DNA from: Bacteroidales bacterium
GTDB lineage: Bacteria; Bacteroidota; Bacteroidia; Bacteroidales; UBA932
Length of the DNA stretch: 64,000 nt
Reading direction: 5' to 3'
Assembly: GCA_017465225.1 (NCBI GenBank)
Contig: JAFTWQ010000017.1
Location: 1 to 64,000 of the forward strand
Below are positions 9,783 through 21,086 of this stretch, in pieces. Position numbers and translations under genes: made by a program. Positions within the stretch are counted from its first letter, which is position 1. Each line of letters begins with the position of its first letter. The notes beneath the pieces were generated by a model. It was not told the DNA's origin. It did no database searches and worked only from the letters and a program-made list of their open reading frames with translations.

Positions 9783-11396
9783 TCAGAGGTAGTGATTGAT
9801 GCCCGTGTCCAGAGTGATTGGCGCTCCGCTTGCAGGGTGAAGGAATGTGATTGAATATGCATGCAGGTGCAGGCGCGAGGCAGGGGAACCGCCGTATAGC
9901 ATGTCTCCCAGAATAGGATGGCCCAGACCGAGGATGTGCGCCGAATGGACGCGCAGCTGATGAGTCCTGCCTGTTTGCGGATGGTATATCATGTCTATTG
10001 TGCCGTCAATATTGACTGAGAGTACTTCGTAATCGGTCCTGGCTTCCTTTCCCTGGGCCTCATCGGCCTTCTGCCTTGGCCTTTCGTCATAGTCAGGGCT
10101 CAATGGAATTTCAACAGACCCTTTGTCTCCAGCTTCCAGATGTATTCCTTCAGAGGCGGCAGAGAGTCTCGCATGATATGTCTTCCTGACGGAATGTTCC
10201 TCAAACTGTCTCTGGAGACTGACTGCGGCTTCCATGTTCCTTGCAAAGAGCAGGATGCCAGATGTGTCCATGTCAAGTCTGTGGACGACATGCAGGCCGT
10301 CATAGATGTCCTTCAATACTTCGTAAGCCGATGTCCTGCCGTCCAATCCTGGTACTGACGGCATTCCGGAGGGCTTAGCGGCAGCTATGATGCTGTCGTC
10401 TTCATATATGACTTCGATCTTTCCCTGTATGTCATCATGGGTCTCTCTGGCGATCCCTTTCAGCATGAATCCGAGGAGAGGACCGCACTTGCTTGTGCAT
10501 GAAGGATAGAAGTGCCCATGCGTGCGTACTGCCGTTTCGGGGGATTGTCCGTACCAGAATTCTCCCATCGCCAGAGGCTTCAGGCCATTCCTGAAAGCAT
10601 ATTCCAGAAGCTTCGGAGCAGCGCATTCGCCCGTTCCTCCGGGAGGAACAATGCCTTTGTCAGAAAAGATCTCTCCTATGCTCTTTTCTTCTTCCAGAAA
10701 GTTGTGTGCTATGTATCTGCTGAATATCCATTTCTGGAGCTCGTCAGACATCGCAGCTCTTTCGGCTTTCAGGAAAACGATGTCTTCTTCAATGGCCCTG
10801 ATGTCCTGACGCAGCTGGCTTATCCTTTCTTCCCAACCTTGTTTCAGCCTTTTCAGCTCTGCTTTTTCAAACTGACTTTCCCGTATCAGTTCCGATAGCC
10901 TCGATGGGTCTGACAATTCACTTCTGATTTCGTCTCTTTCCCTTTTGGATATGGCCATCCGTGCTTTTAAAAGCCCTATTTCCTCGTCACGGCTCTGAAT
11001 GCTTTGTTCCAGTTCCAGCCTGGCATCCCTTAGACAGGACGAATCTTCAAGCTGCTTTATCTGCAGGTTGACGGCTGTGATTTCCGCTTCCTTTATCTTG
11101 AAATGGCCTTCCGGATCAAGCAGGTCATAGATGGGCGGTACAAATCCTTTGATGAAACTTCTTCCCCCGACATTACCGGAAAAACCGGACAGGTATCCGA
11201 TATGCCCCTCTCTGTCAGATGCTATCAGGACTCCCAGCATCTTTCCTTCTGTGAAATCTTCATTCAGACCAGACCTGGCAATCATGTCAATCGTCAGTTC
11301 TGCCGCTTTCTGCACAAGGGGATGCGGTGAGTACCTGAACGGATCCGTAAAGCGTTCAGGAATGGAGAATACCGTATCTTCGGGAAAATGATGCAT
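9783..11396 (-). CDS. RluA-family pseudouridine synthase with long N-terminal coiled-coil region
   Basis: Converts uridine to pseudouridine in rRNA or tRNA; the site is unknown. The catalytic domain is C-terminal (roughly residues 330-537), with VVHRLDMDTSGILLFAR holding the catalytic Asp and HQLRVHSAHI near the end. The first 330 residues are not part of standard RluA: a globular part, then a Glu/Lys/Arg-rich coiled coil (about 110-240) and a Cys-containing segment YPSCTSKCGPLLGFML. Such long forms occur in Bacteroidota and some Gammaproteobacteria. The ATG at 11396 overlaps the nth stop as TGATG, which fixes the start and suggests coupling. Confidence 0.85.
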   Translation of the reverse strand: MHHFPEDTVFSIPERFTDPFRYSPHPLVQKAAELTIDMIARSGLNEDFTEGKMLGVLIASDREGHIGYLSGFSGNVGGRSFIKGFVPPIYDLLDPEGHFKIKEAEITAVNLQIKQLEDSSCLRDARLELEQSIQSRDEEIGLLKARMAISKRERDEIRSELSDPSRLSELIRESQFEKAELKRLKQGWEERISQLRQDIRAIEEDIVFLKAERAAMSDELQKWIFSRYIAHNFLEEEKSIGEIFSDKGIVPPGGTGECAAPKLLEYAFRNGLKPLAMGEFWYGQSPETAVRTHGHFYPSCTSKCGPLLGFMLKGIARETHDDIQGKIEVIYEDDSIIAAAKPSGMPSVPGLDGRTSAYEVLKDIYDGLHVVHRLDMDTSGILLFARNMEAAVSLQRQFEEHSVRKTYHARLSAASEGIHLEAGDKGSVEIPLSPDYDERPRQKADEAQGKEARTDYEVLSVNIDGTIDMIYHPQTGRTHQLRVHSAHILGLGHPILGDMLYGGSPASRLHLHAYSITFLHPASGAPITLDTGINHYL

Positions 11397-12040
11397 CAGA
11401 GCACGACGTTGTTTGTGATGTATTCGCGGCAATAATCCTTCAGTCCGCAGCCTTCGCATTTCGGTTTTCTGGCTGTGCAGACATAACGCCCGTGAAGGAT
11501 GAGCCAGTGATGGGCCTTGCCCCTGAGCTCTTCGGCAAATCCTGCCGTAAGGTCTTTCTCGACAGCCTCGACATTGGCCCCGTCAGACAGCCCCAGGCGT
11601 CTCGATACCCTGAATACATGGGTGTCGACCGCAATCACGGGCTTGTCGTAGATGACTGATGCTATTACATTGGCTGTCTTGCGGCCTACGCCGGGGAGCG
11701 TCTCGAGCTGTGATGTTTCAGACGGAACAATACCGCCAAAGTCGGAAACCAGCTTCCGGGCCATGCCGATAAGGTGTTTTGCCTTGTTATTGGGGAATGA
11801 GATTGATTTTATAAGCCCGTATACTTCTTCGAAGCTTGCTTCCGCCAGGTCAGACGGTTCCGGAAAACGGGTGAATATCTGTGGCGTATGCATGTTCACA
11901 CGCTTGTCGGTACATTGTGCTGAGAGGATGACGGCGATAAGGAGGTGGAAAGGGGAGTCGTAATGAAGCTCCGTCTCTGCAATCTCCATATTTCTGGAAA
12001 ACCAGCCGGTTATCCTGGCGAATCTTTCTGCTGTCTCCAT
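11396..12040 (-). CDS. nth: Endonuclease III (DNA glycosylase/AP lyase)
   Basis: Base-excision repair enzyme that removes oxidised pyrimidines. The 214-aa protein has the helix-hairpin-helix LPGVGRKTANV with the catalytic Lys, the aspartate loop VDTHVFRVSRRLG and a C-terminal [4Fe-4S] site with Cys spacing C-x6-C-x2-C-x5-C (CTARKPKCEGCGLKDYC). The ATG at 12040 lies 1 bp past the stop of the ABC ATPase gene. It is the middle gene of a three-gene minus-strand operon. Confidence 0.95.
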   Translation of the reverse strand: METAERFARITGWFSRNMEIAETELHYDSPFHLLIAVILSAQCTDKRVNMHTPQIFTRFPEPSDLAEASFEEVYGLIKSISFPNNKAKHLIGMARKLVSDFGGIVPSETSQLETLPGVGRKTANVIASVIYDKPVIAVDTHVFRVSRRLGLSDGANVEAVEKDLTAGFAEELRGKAHHWLILHGRYVCTARKPKCEGCGLKDYCREYITNNVVL

Positions 12041-12041
12041 G

Positions 12042-12755
12042 TCAGATGGTGAGTTCGAGGTCAATTGTTCCGTTGCCTTCCTGCTCGGTGCAGGTCTCGT
12101 CCTTGCAGACCATCACGCGGCCCGGATATTTCTCGAATATCTGCCTGTTGTGGGTGACCATCACTATGGCTGTGCCTTTCTCCCTATTGATGCCCGTGAG
12201 CAGCTGCATGATGCCGTCGGCCGTCTCGTTGTCAAGGTTTCCGGTAGGCTCGTCAGCGATAATGACCTGTGGCTCGTTGAGCAATGCGCGCGCGATTGCA
12301 ATGCGCTGCTGTTCTCCTCCGGAAAGCTGGTGTGGCATCTTATGTGCCTTCCTCTCCATTCCGACCGATTCCAGCACGGCATTGATCTTCCTCGACATCT
12401 CCTCCTCGTCCTTCCAGCCGGTCGCCTTGAGCACGAATGAAAGATTGTCTTCGACGCTTCTGTCCATCAGAAGCTGGAAGTCCTGGAACACGACGCCCAT
12501 CTTTCGCCTGAGAAAAGGTATATCCTTTTCCCTGATGCCGTTCAGAGAGTATCCGCAGACCTCGCCGGAACCTTCAGTCAGAGGGTTCTCTGCGATGATT
12601 GTCCTTATTATAGAAGTCTTTCCTGTTCCGACTTTTCCGACGATGTATACGAAGTCTCCGGGATATACGTCCATGTCGAGTCCGTAGATGACTGTGGCTT
12701 CTCCGTTCACTATGTCGGCCTTCCTGAAAGATATGAGTGCTGTCTTGTCTTCCAT
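12042..12755 (-). CDS. FtsE-like ABC transporter ATP-binding protein
   Basis: ABC ATPase of the FtsE/LolD/MacB group, 237 aa. Visible motifs: Walker A GKVGTGKTS, Q-loop VVFQDFQLL, signature LSGGEQQRIAIARAL, Walker B VIIADEPTGNLD and switch His in VTHNRQ. The Walker A has K-V-G where most have P-S-G. In FtsE the partner FtsX regulates cell-wall hydrolases at division; no ftsX is in this window, so the name is by family only. Bacteroidota often carry ftsE alone. The start at 12755 sits 24 bp after a -7 box. Confidence 0.85.
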   Translation of the reverse strand: MEDKTALISFRKADIVNGEATVIYGLDMDVYPGDFVYIVGKVGTGKTSIIRTIIAENPLTEGSGEVCGYSLNGIREKDIPFLRRKMGVVFQDFQLLMDRSVEDNLSFVLKATGWKDEEEMSRKINAVLESVGMERKAHKMPHQLSGGEQQRIAIARALLNEPQVIIADEPTGNLDNETADGIMQLLTGINREKGTAIVMVTHNRQIFEKYPGRVMVCKDETCTEQEGNGTIDLELTI

Positions 12756-12779
12756 GCTCAAAAAATATGTATAATCACA

Positions 12780-12787
12780 CAAATATA
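12780..12787 (-). promoter_or_regulatory. -7 box of the ABC ATPase-nth-rlu operon
   Basis: Minus-strand TATATTTG fits TAnnTTTG, 24 bp before the ATG. It is divergent from the box at 12801. Confidence 0.68.
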
Positions 12788-12800
12788 GTGGAAAAATGGT

Positions 12801-12808
12801 TAAATTTG
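12801..12808 (+). promoter_or_regulatory. -7 box of the TPR/barrel operon
   Basis: TAAATTTG fits TAnnTTTG and lies 18 bp before the ATG. Only 13 bp separate it from the divergent box, so the two polymerase footprints overlap. Confidence 0.66.
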
Positions 12809-12826
12809 TAAAATTTTAATATGATC

Positions 12827-15800
12827 ATGAATAAGAAAACAATATTGGCCGTCTTTGCTGCCGCTCTGCTTTCATCTGCGTCGCTGAGCGCAGGAACCGA
12901 CGGTACCTTGTCAGGATCCTTGCGTCCGGACGGAAAGGATTTCAAAGAGGCTTTGAGACTGTATGGACGCGGGATGACATCGCGTGCGTCGTCAGTCCTT
13001 GAGACCATTCCGGAAGGGGTCTCGGCAATTGCCCCCGAGGAGTATTCCATTCTCGCAGATGTCGTGATGAACATTCCAGGCTATCATGCCGGGATGGAGG
13101 AGTTCCTCAGGAATAATCCGGAGTCTGTGCTGGCTTTCCAGATCAGGTACCGCCATGCCTTGAATCTTTTCGAGGCAGGTGATTATCAGGGTGCGATGGA
13201 GGCTTTTTCCGGACTGTACAAGGAGAATCTTGAAAAGAAACAGGTGGATGAGTTCCTTTTCAGGCAGGCATACTGCGCATTGGAGTGCGGAGATGTTGAA
13301 AAGGCGGAACGTCTTTTCGAGGAAATCGACATGCGTCCGGTATCTGACTATACGGCTCCTGCAAGATATGCTCTCGGATATATCTGCTATGAGGGTAAGG
13401 AGTTCCAGGAAGCCGTAAGATGGCTTGAGGAGGCTGCAGAGGATCAGCGTTTCAAGGACCTCGCCGAGTATTATATCCTTGAGTGCCGTTTCATGATGAA
13501 GGATTACACATATGTGACGGATAATGGCGAGCGCATGTACAATGCTGTTCCTGACGAACGCAAGCCTCATCTTGCACGTATAATTTCCGAGTCGTGGCTG
13601 GTTCAGGATGAAGTGGACAAGGCAAGGGAATATTATGATCTCGGTGTCGGTGGCGCGGAAGCGAATACCCGTTCGGACTGGTTCTACAGCGGATCCCTCC
13701 TTTATGCATTGGATGATTACGAAGGTGCGGTCGCAAGCTACAGCAAGATGACCGAGCGTACGGATTCTCTCGGCCAGATAGCTGATTATCATCTAGGATA
13801 TTCCTATATCCAGATCAAGAACAAGGTGGCGGCCTTGGGCGCGTTCAAGGATGCGGCCCAGCTGGATCACGACCTGCAGATAAAGGAGGATGCATTCTTC
13901 AATTGGGCGAAGCTCGCATTCGACCTCAATGAGGATACATCGGTCTTCAACGACTATATCAAGACATATCCTGCAAAGGAGCAGGAGCAGAGGATCAACA
14001 GCTATATTGCGGTTGCGGCTCTGCATGACAGGGATTATGAGGCTGCCGTGAATGCATATGACAAGATCGATGAGCTTGATGATGATATGGTGTCCAACTA
14101 TATGAAGGCCAATTATCTGAGAGCCAATCAGCTTGTGAAGAACGGCTCGTATCGTCTGGCGATTCCTTGCCTCAAGGCAGCGGCATATTATTCGGACAGA
14201 AGCAGCCGTTTCAATCAGATGTCACGCTACTGGCTCGCGGAGTCGTATTTCAGGAACGACCAGTACAAGGAGGCTCTTGATGTATTCACAGATCTCTACA
14301 ATACTTCGGCTCTTTACGGACAGATGGAGAATCATCTCCTTCCATACAACATCGCTTACTGCCATTTCCAGAACGAGAATTACGCTTCAGCCCTCAAGTG
14401 GTTCGATGAGTATCTGCAGTCTTCAGATGCAGACTTCCGCAAGGAGGCGCTTGTCAGGAGCGCGGACTGCTATTTCATCACGAAGGAATACAAGAAGGCA
14501 TGTGAGGCATATGATGTTGTCATTGACGGATATTTCGATGTGAATGACATATATCCGTACTATCAGGGAGCCATGGCTTATGGCCTTGCCAAGAAACCGG
14601 CCAGGAAGATAGAGCTTCTCTCAAATGTGCTCAAGGCGTCGCCTGCATCGGAATTCTATCCTGAAGCCCTGTATGAGCTTGGACGCTCGTATGTGGCCAA
14701 GTATGAGGATGATAAGGCTCAGGAGTGCTTCAGGCTTCTTGCTGATACCGTAAAGGACAGCACATATGTCGCCAAGGCATATATCGAAATGGGATCGCTC
14801 GCAAGAAACCAGTCGCAGTATAAGGAGGCGCTTGAATATTACAAGACCGTTGTGGAGGAAATGCCTATGTCGGGATATGCGGAGGATGCTCTTGCGGCGA
14901 TAGAGTCCATCTGCCAGATCCGCAACAGGCCGCAGGATTACCTTGACTATCTCGAGAAGATAGGAAAGGGCGGTACGAAGACGGAGGATGAGAAGGAGGA
15001 CATGATCTTCAATTCTGCCGAGCAGATATTCCTTTCGGAGAATTATCAGAAGGCTCTGGTGTCATTGGAGGCATATCTGACCCAGTACCCTGACGGACGT
15101 AATGTGTATAAGGCGGAATTCTATATCGCGGAGTCATACAGGATGCTTGGCAAGTTCGAGCAGGCATGTGACCATTACGCAGAGGTTATCGAAGGCGGTG
15201 AGGGCTCTTTCGTGGAGCTTTCGATGCTGAACTTCTCGGATATTTCATATAAGCTTGAAAGGTGGGATGATGCCTACGGAAGCTATTCTTCCCTCCTTTC
15301 AGCAGCTCTGCTTGACAATAACAAGTCTGCCGCACGTGTCGGAATGATGAGGTCCGCTTTCAGGGGACATAAGTGGGAGGAGGCTATAAAGAGTGCCGAT
15401 GCTGTCATGGAGGATACCCGTACCGAGCCGCTTCTTTACTCGGAGGCGCAGTATGTGAAGGCCAAGTCGTATCTCGCCGGAAGCCGCAGGGACGAGGCGT
15501 TTGCGATTCTTGCGGTACTCGCGGAGGATGTTACCGGGGTCTATGGCGCGGAGGCGGCATACATGCTGATCCTTGACAGCTATGACAGGGGTGATTTCGA
15601 GGATGTCGAGAATAAGGTCTATGCTTTCTCTGATGCCGGATCTCCTCAGGTGTACTGGCTTGCGAAGAGCTTCATAGTGCTCGGAGATTCATTCGTGGAC
15701 AGGGATGAGCTGGAACAGGCCAAGGCGACATTCGAGAGTGTCAGGGACGGTTACGAGCCGCAGAGTGCTGATGACGATGTGAAGAGCAATGTGGAGGTGC

Positions 15801-15838
15801 GTCTCGCCAAGCTCGCTGAACTGATGAATAAACAGTAA
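12827..15838 (+). CDS. Large exported TPR-repeat protein
   Basis: A 1003-aa protein with a signal peptide (KKTILAVFAAALLSSASLSAG, probably cleaved near residue 22) followed by TPR-like helical repeats across nearly the whole length. Repeat signatures such as ALGYICYEGKEFQEAVRWLE, YIEMGSLARNQSQYKEALEY and EFYIAESYRMLGKFEQACDH recur. TPR scaffolds of this size in the Bacteroidota periplasm organise outer-membrane or secretion machinery, but the partner is not known. It ends 13 bp before the outer-membrane barrel gene, so the two products probably work together. The upstream ATG at 12821 is also possible. Confidence 0.82.
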   Translation: MNKKTILAVFAAALLSSASLSAGTDGTLSGSLRPDGKDFKEALRLYGRGMTSRASSVLETIPEGVSAIAPEEYSILADVVMNIPGYHAGMEEFLRNNPESVLAFQIRYRHALNLFEAGDYQGAMEAFSGLYKENLEKKQVDEFLFRQAYCALECGDVEKAERLFEEIDMRPVSDYTAPARYALGYICYEGKEFQEAVRWLEEAAEDQRFKDLAEYYILECRFMMKDYTYVTDNGERMYNAVPDERKPHLARIISESWLVQDEVDKAREYYDLGVGGAEANTRSDWFYSGSLLYALDDYEGAVASYSKMTERTDSLGQIADYHLGYSYIQIKNKVAALGAFKDAAQLDHDLQIKEDAFFNWAKLAFDLNEDTSVFNDYIKTYPAKEQEQRINSYIAVAALHDRDYEAAVNAYDKIDELDDDMVSNYMKANYLRANQLVKNGSYRLAIPCLKAAAYYSDRSSRFNQMSRYWLAESYFRNDQYKEALDVFTDLYNTSALYGQMENHLLPYNIAYCHFQNENYASALKWFDEYLQSSDADFRKEALVRSADCYFITKEYKKACEAYDVVIDGYFDVNDIYPYYQGAMAYGLAKKPARKIELLSNVLKASPASEFYPEALYELGRSYVAKYEDDKAQECFRLLADTVKDSTYVAKAYIEMGSLARNQSQYKEALEYYKTVVEEMPMSGYAEDALAAIESICQIRNRPQDYLDYLEKIGKGGTKTEDEKEDMIFNSAEQIFLSENYQKALVSLEAYLTQYPDGRNVYKAEFYIAESYRMLGKFEQACDHYAEVIEGGEGSFVELSMLNFSDISYKLERWDDAYGSYSSLLSAALLDNNKSAARVGMMRSAFRGHKWEEAIKSADAVMEDTRTEPLLYSEAQYVKAKSYLAGSRRDEAFAILAVLAEDVTGVYGAEAAYMLILDSYDRGDFEDVENKVYAFSDAGSPQVYWLAKSFIVLGDSFVDRDELEQAKATFESVRDGYEPQSADDDVKSNVEVRLAKLAELMNKQ

Positions 15839-15851
15839 AACAAGGGGAGTC

Positions 15852-17615
15852 ATGAAAAGAAACATATCGATATACATATTCGCTGCGGCTTTTGCCGTGT
15901 CTGTCCCGTCGATGGCGGTCGCTCAGAATCTCGATCCGACCGTTGAGGTGAACAAGACTTACGAGGGCAAGCTCATAGAGGTGCATAAACCTTCCATCGA
16001 GATGGCTGTGCCGGATTCGGTGCTCAGGTTCGATCTGGATTTCGATTATTCGGTGTTCGAAAATCCTTACAAAGGTGCATATGAGTTCAAGCCCTATGTT
16101 ACTGACATGCAGCCGGTTGAGGGAGCGTCGGCGCGTAAGTCGCTTTATCTGAAGGCGGGTGCCGGTCTCCGGCCTGTGACCTTGAGTCCTATGCCGTATC
16201 TTGACATGGTGTGGGCTCCCGTGATGAACAATGCATTCAAGATGAATGTGTATGCGGAACATGAGTCATTCTTCGGACGATATTTGAAGATGCCGGGCTA
16301 TGATCCGGCAGCTCCGGCAGATGTCCTGCGTCTGAATGGCGAGGCAAGCAGGGAAAACTATGACATGCAGACCAGGGCGGGCGTGGATGCGCGTTACGAC
16401 TGGGATGAATGCGTCGCGAAGGTTGATCTGGGATATTTAGGCCTTGGTGAAAGATATGAGGAGCGCAATGATATGTTCAATTCGTTGAACGTATCGGCAT
16501 ATATGGCTTCCAAGGATTGGGGACAGCTCTTCAATTATGAGGCAGGGGCGTCGTATTCATTCGGCAGAGACCGTCTTGAGTATATGGATGCTGATCCATA
16601 TCGCCTTGCCGAGCATGACCTGAAAGTGTACGGAAGGCTGAAGGCTTCTTTGATGGAGAATCATATGATGTCCTTTGAACTGGGTGTGGACAATGCCTCA
16701 TATTCGGGTAACTATGATTGTGGTGTATCACGTCTCGTCTTTGCCCCGAGCTATCATTTTACCTTTGACCGTCTGGATGTTGATGCCGGATTCAGCATCG
16801 AGGCGCTTGTGCCTGGGAACCAGCCGGACATGTTTGCAGCGAAAGGTCAGTACATATACCCTGATGTCACCGTGTCTTACCAGCTTATCCAGGATGCCAT
16901 GAAGGCTTATGCCCATGTCGGTGGCGGCACAGAGGTCAATACATTCTCATCTCTTTTGAAGAAGAATCATCATCTGGACATGTTTTCAGGTGCCGGGGCT
17001 CCTTTGATGGACAATACGGTGGAGAGCGTTTCTGCTTCCTTGGGACTCAAGGGAAGGGCCGGCGCGGTCTTCGCTTACCATGTGAAGGGTGGCTTCTCTG
17101 ACTATGCCAATTCGCTTTTTGACAAGGTATATATAGGCAGCATGCCGGGAAGCAAGACTGTGGCTTATATGCCGGGAGTCGGATATGCCGCTTACAGGAA
17201 GGCTTATGCCGCTGCTGATCTCGTGTTCGAGAAAGACGGATTCAAGGTGGATGGAAATGTAGAGTACAGGTACAGCTGGTTCTCTGAATCGAAGGGCCAC
17301 GAAGGACTCTTTCTTCCTGCTTCTCTTGTCGGAAGCGCTTCCGTCGAGTATAACTGGAGCAGACGTGTCTACCTGGGTCTTGACTGCATGTTCTCGACCG
17401 GACGTAAGGGAACCGTGCTCTATCCGGACGGTTCTGCCGGCAAGGTGTCTGTACCTGGATATGCGGATCTTGGCGTGAATTTCGAGTATCTTGCAAGCAG
17501 GAAATTCTCTTTCTGGTTCAGAGGAGGAAATCTTCTGAATATGGCTGTCCAGCGCAATCTTCTTTATGCTGAAAAAGGACCTTATTTAGCCGTCGGAATC
17601 TGTTTGAATTTATAG
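15852..17615 (+). CDS. Putative outer-membrane beta-barrel protein
   Basis: A 587-aa protein with a signal peptide ending near SMAVAQN. After a 60-residue N-terminal region, the rest alternates short hydrophobic/aromatic strands with polar turns (for example LYLKAGAGLRPVTLSPMPYL, GASYSFGRD and KFSFWFRGGNLLN), and the chain ends in YLAVGICLNL, a fitting last strand. The C-terminus resembles TonB-dependent receptor barrels, but there is no plug domain. An AGGGGAG-like site precedes the ATG. Function unknown; context ties it to the TPR protein upstream. Confidence 0.75.
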   Translation: MKRNISIYIFAAAFAVSVPSMAVAQNLDPTVEVNKTYEGKLIEVHKPSIEMAVPDSVLRFDLDFDYSVFENPYKGAYEFKPYVTDMQPVEGASARKSLYLKAGAGLRPVTLSPMPYLDMVWAPVMNNAFKMNVYAEHESFFGRYLKMPGYDPAAPADVLRLNGEASRENYDMQTRAGVDARYDWDECVAKVDLGYLGLGERYEERNDMFNSLNVSAYMASKDWGQLFNYEAGASYSFGRDRLEYMDADPYRLAEHDLKVYGRLKASLMENHMMSFELGVDNASYSGNYDCGVSRLVFAPSYHFTFDRLDVDAGFSIEALVPGNQPDMFAAKGQYIYPDVTVSYQLIQDAMKAYAHVGGGTEVNTFSSLLKKNHHLDMFSGAGAPLMDNTVESVSASLGLKGRAGAVFAYHVKGGFSDYANSLFDKVYIGSMPGSKTVAYMPGVGYAAYRKAYAAADLVFEKDGFKVDGNVEYRYSWFSESKGHEGLFLPASLVGSASVEYNWSRRVYLGLDCMFSTGRKGTVLYPDGSAGKVSVPGYADLGVNFEYLASRKFSFWFRGGNLLNMAVQRNLLYAEKGPYLAVGICLNL

Positions 17616-17633
17616 GAAAAATTACTAAATTTG
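17603..17633 (+). promoter_or_regulatory. Promoter of gyrB
   Basis: TTTG (17603-17606), 19 bp, TAAATTTG (17626-17633): a full match to the Bacteroidota pattern. It begins in the end of the barrel gene and gives a leader of about 60 nt. Confidence 0.82.
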
Positions 17634-17695
17634 TCCGTTTGTTCGGCCATATTGGCAAAGTGTCAAAGGCCTGTGGATAGAATAAGTTTAGATAA

Positions 17696-19693
<1,998 letters not shown>

Positions 19694-19731
19694 AATAAAA
19701 AGTACTGAAACCAACCAACACACATTTTATC

Positions 19732-21000
19732 ATGACTGACATTTTTGAAAGAATCGAAAAGCATTCAGGTGGCCCTCTCGGCCAGTATGCTGCCAAGGCT
19801 TTCGGATATTATATGTTCCCTAAGCTTGAAGGCGAGCTTGGACCGCACATGAAGTTTCAGGGTAAGGATGTGCTCGTGTGGAGCCTTAACAATTACCTCG
19901 GACTTGCCAACCACCCGGAAGTAAGAAAAGCGGATGCTGAGGCAGCTGCGAAGTGGGGACTTGCTTATCCTATGGGTAGCCGTATGATGACAGGTCATAC
20001 CGATCTTCACGAGCGTTTCGAGAGAGAACTTGCTGATTTCGAGAGAAAGGAGGATGCATTCCTTTTCAACTTCGGTTATCAGGGTATCCTTTCAACAATC
20101 GATGCCCTCATGGACCGTCACGATGTGATCGTGTACGATTCAGAGGCTCATGCTTGCCTTATCGACGGTGCACGTATGCACATGGGTAAGAGAATGACAT
20201 ACCGTCATAATGATTATGAAAGCTGCGAGAAGACTCTCCAGAGAGCGACAAGACTCTGCGAGGAGACAGGCGGCGGTATCCTCCTCATCACTGAGGGTGT
20301 ATACGGTATGACCGGTGCTCTCGGCTTCCTTGACAAGATTGTCGAGCTCAAGAAGAAATACAAGTTCAGAATCCTTATCGACGATGCTCACGGATTCGGT
20401 AACATGGGCCCTACAGGACGTGGTACATCAGAGCATTTCGGTGTGATGGATGAGATCGACCTTTATATCGGCGCATATGCGAAGTCCATGGCTTCAATCG
20501 GTGGATTCGTTGCTGGTCCGAAGAAGATCATCAACTACCTCCGTTTCAATATGCGTTCACAGATCTATGCGAAGTCTCTTCCTATGGCTCTCGTAGAGGG
20601 AGGCCTCAAGAGACTCGAGATCATCCGCAGCAAGGAGGGTGACGAACTCCGTCAGAAGCTCTTCACCATCACAAAGGCTCTTCAGGACGGTTTCCGTAAC
20701 CTCGGATTCGAGATCGGACCTGCAGAGGCTTGCGTTACACCGGTGCAGATCAAGGGTGGTGTAGGTCAGGCATCAAGAATGGCTGTCGACCTTCGTGAGA
20801 ACTATGGCATCTTCTGCTCTGTGGTGATCTATCCTGTGATTCCAAAGGGTATGGTGATATTCCGTATCATCTCTACAGCAGCCCATACGATGGAGGATGT
20901 GGAGCGTACTCTCAAGGCTTTCACAGACGTTCGTGCTAAGCTTGACGCCGGCTACTACGATGGCGATGAAGGTGACATCGTAGACATGGCGATCAAATAG
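19732..21000 (+). CDS. PLP-dependent alpha-oxoamine synthase (serine palmitoyltransferase/KBL/BioF family)
   Basis: Enzymes of this family condense an amino acid with an acyl-CoA and release CO2. The 422-aa protein keeps the fold's landmarks: the stacking His in SEAHACLIDGAR, the PLP Asp-His in IDDAHGFGNMG and the Schiff-base Lys in GAYAKSMASIGGF (about residue 251). The SMASIGGF context is close to Bacteroidales serine palmitoyltransferase (SKSLASIGGF), but the N-terminus is longer and the PLP loop differs, so it may be a paralogue with another amino acid or acyl donor. Sphingolipid or other aminolipid synthesis is the best guess. It follows gyrB by 38 bp with no clear promoter. Confidence 0.72.
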   Translation: MTDIFERIEKHSGGPLGQYAAKAFGYYMFPKLEGELGPHMKFQGKDVLVWSLNNYLGLANHPEVRKADAEAAAKWGLAYPMGSRMMTGHTDLHERFERELADFERKEDAFLFNFGYQGILSTIDALMDRHDVIVYDSEAHACLIDGARMHMGKRMTYRHNDYESCEKTLQRATRLCEETGGGILLITEGVYGMTGALGFLDKIVELKKKYKFRILIDDAHGFGNMGPTGRGTSEHFGVMDEIDLYIGAYAKSMASIGGFVAGPKKIINYLRFNMRSQIYAKSLPMALVEGGLKRLEIIRSKEGDELRQKLFTITKALQDGFRNLGFEIGPAEACVTPVQIKGGVGQASRMAVDLRENYGIFCSVVIYPVIPKGMVIFRIISTAAHTMEDVERTLKAFTDVRAKLDAGYYDGDEGDIVDMAIK

Positions 21001-21019
21001 TTTGACAGCATAATGCTGG

Positions 21020-21060
21020 TGCATCAGTGTCGTCGCGTAAGCGGCGGCACTGACTATGCA
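21020..21060 (+). other. Strong stem-loop between the oxoamine synthase and pgpH genes
   Basis: TGCA-(tc)-AGTGTCGTCGC pairs with GCGGCGGCACT-(gacta)-TGCA around a GTAA tetraloop. The tail is TTTAATG, too short a T run for a good terminator, so an mRNA processing or stabilising hairpin is as likely. Confidence 0.55.
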
Positions 21061-21086
21061 TTTAATGAGGATGTAAATTTTTGCAT

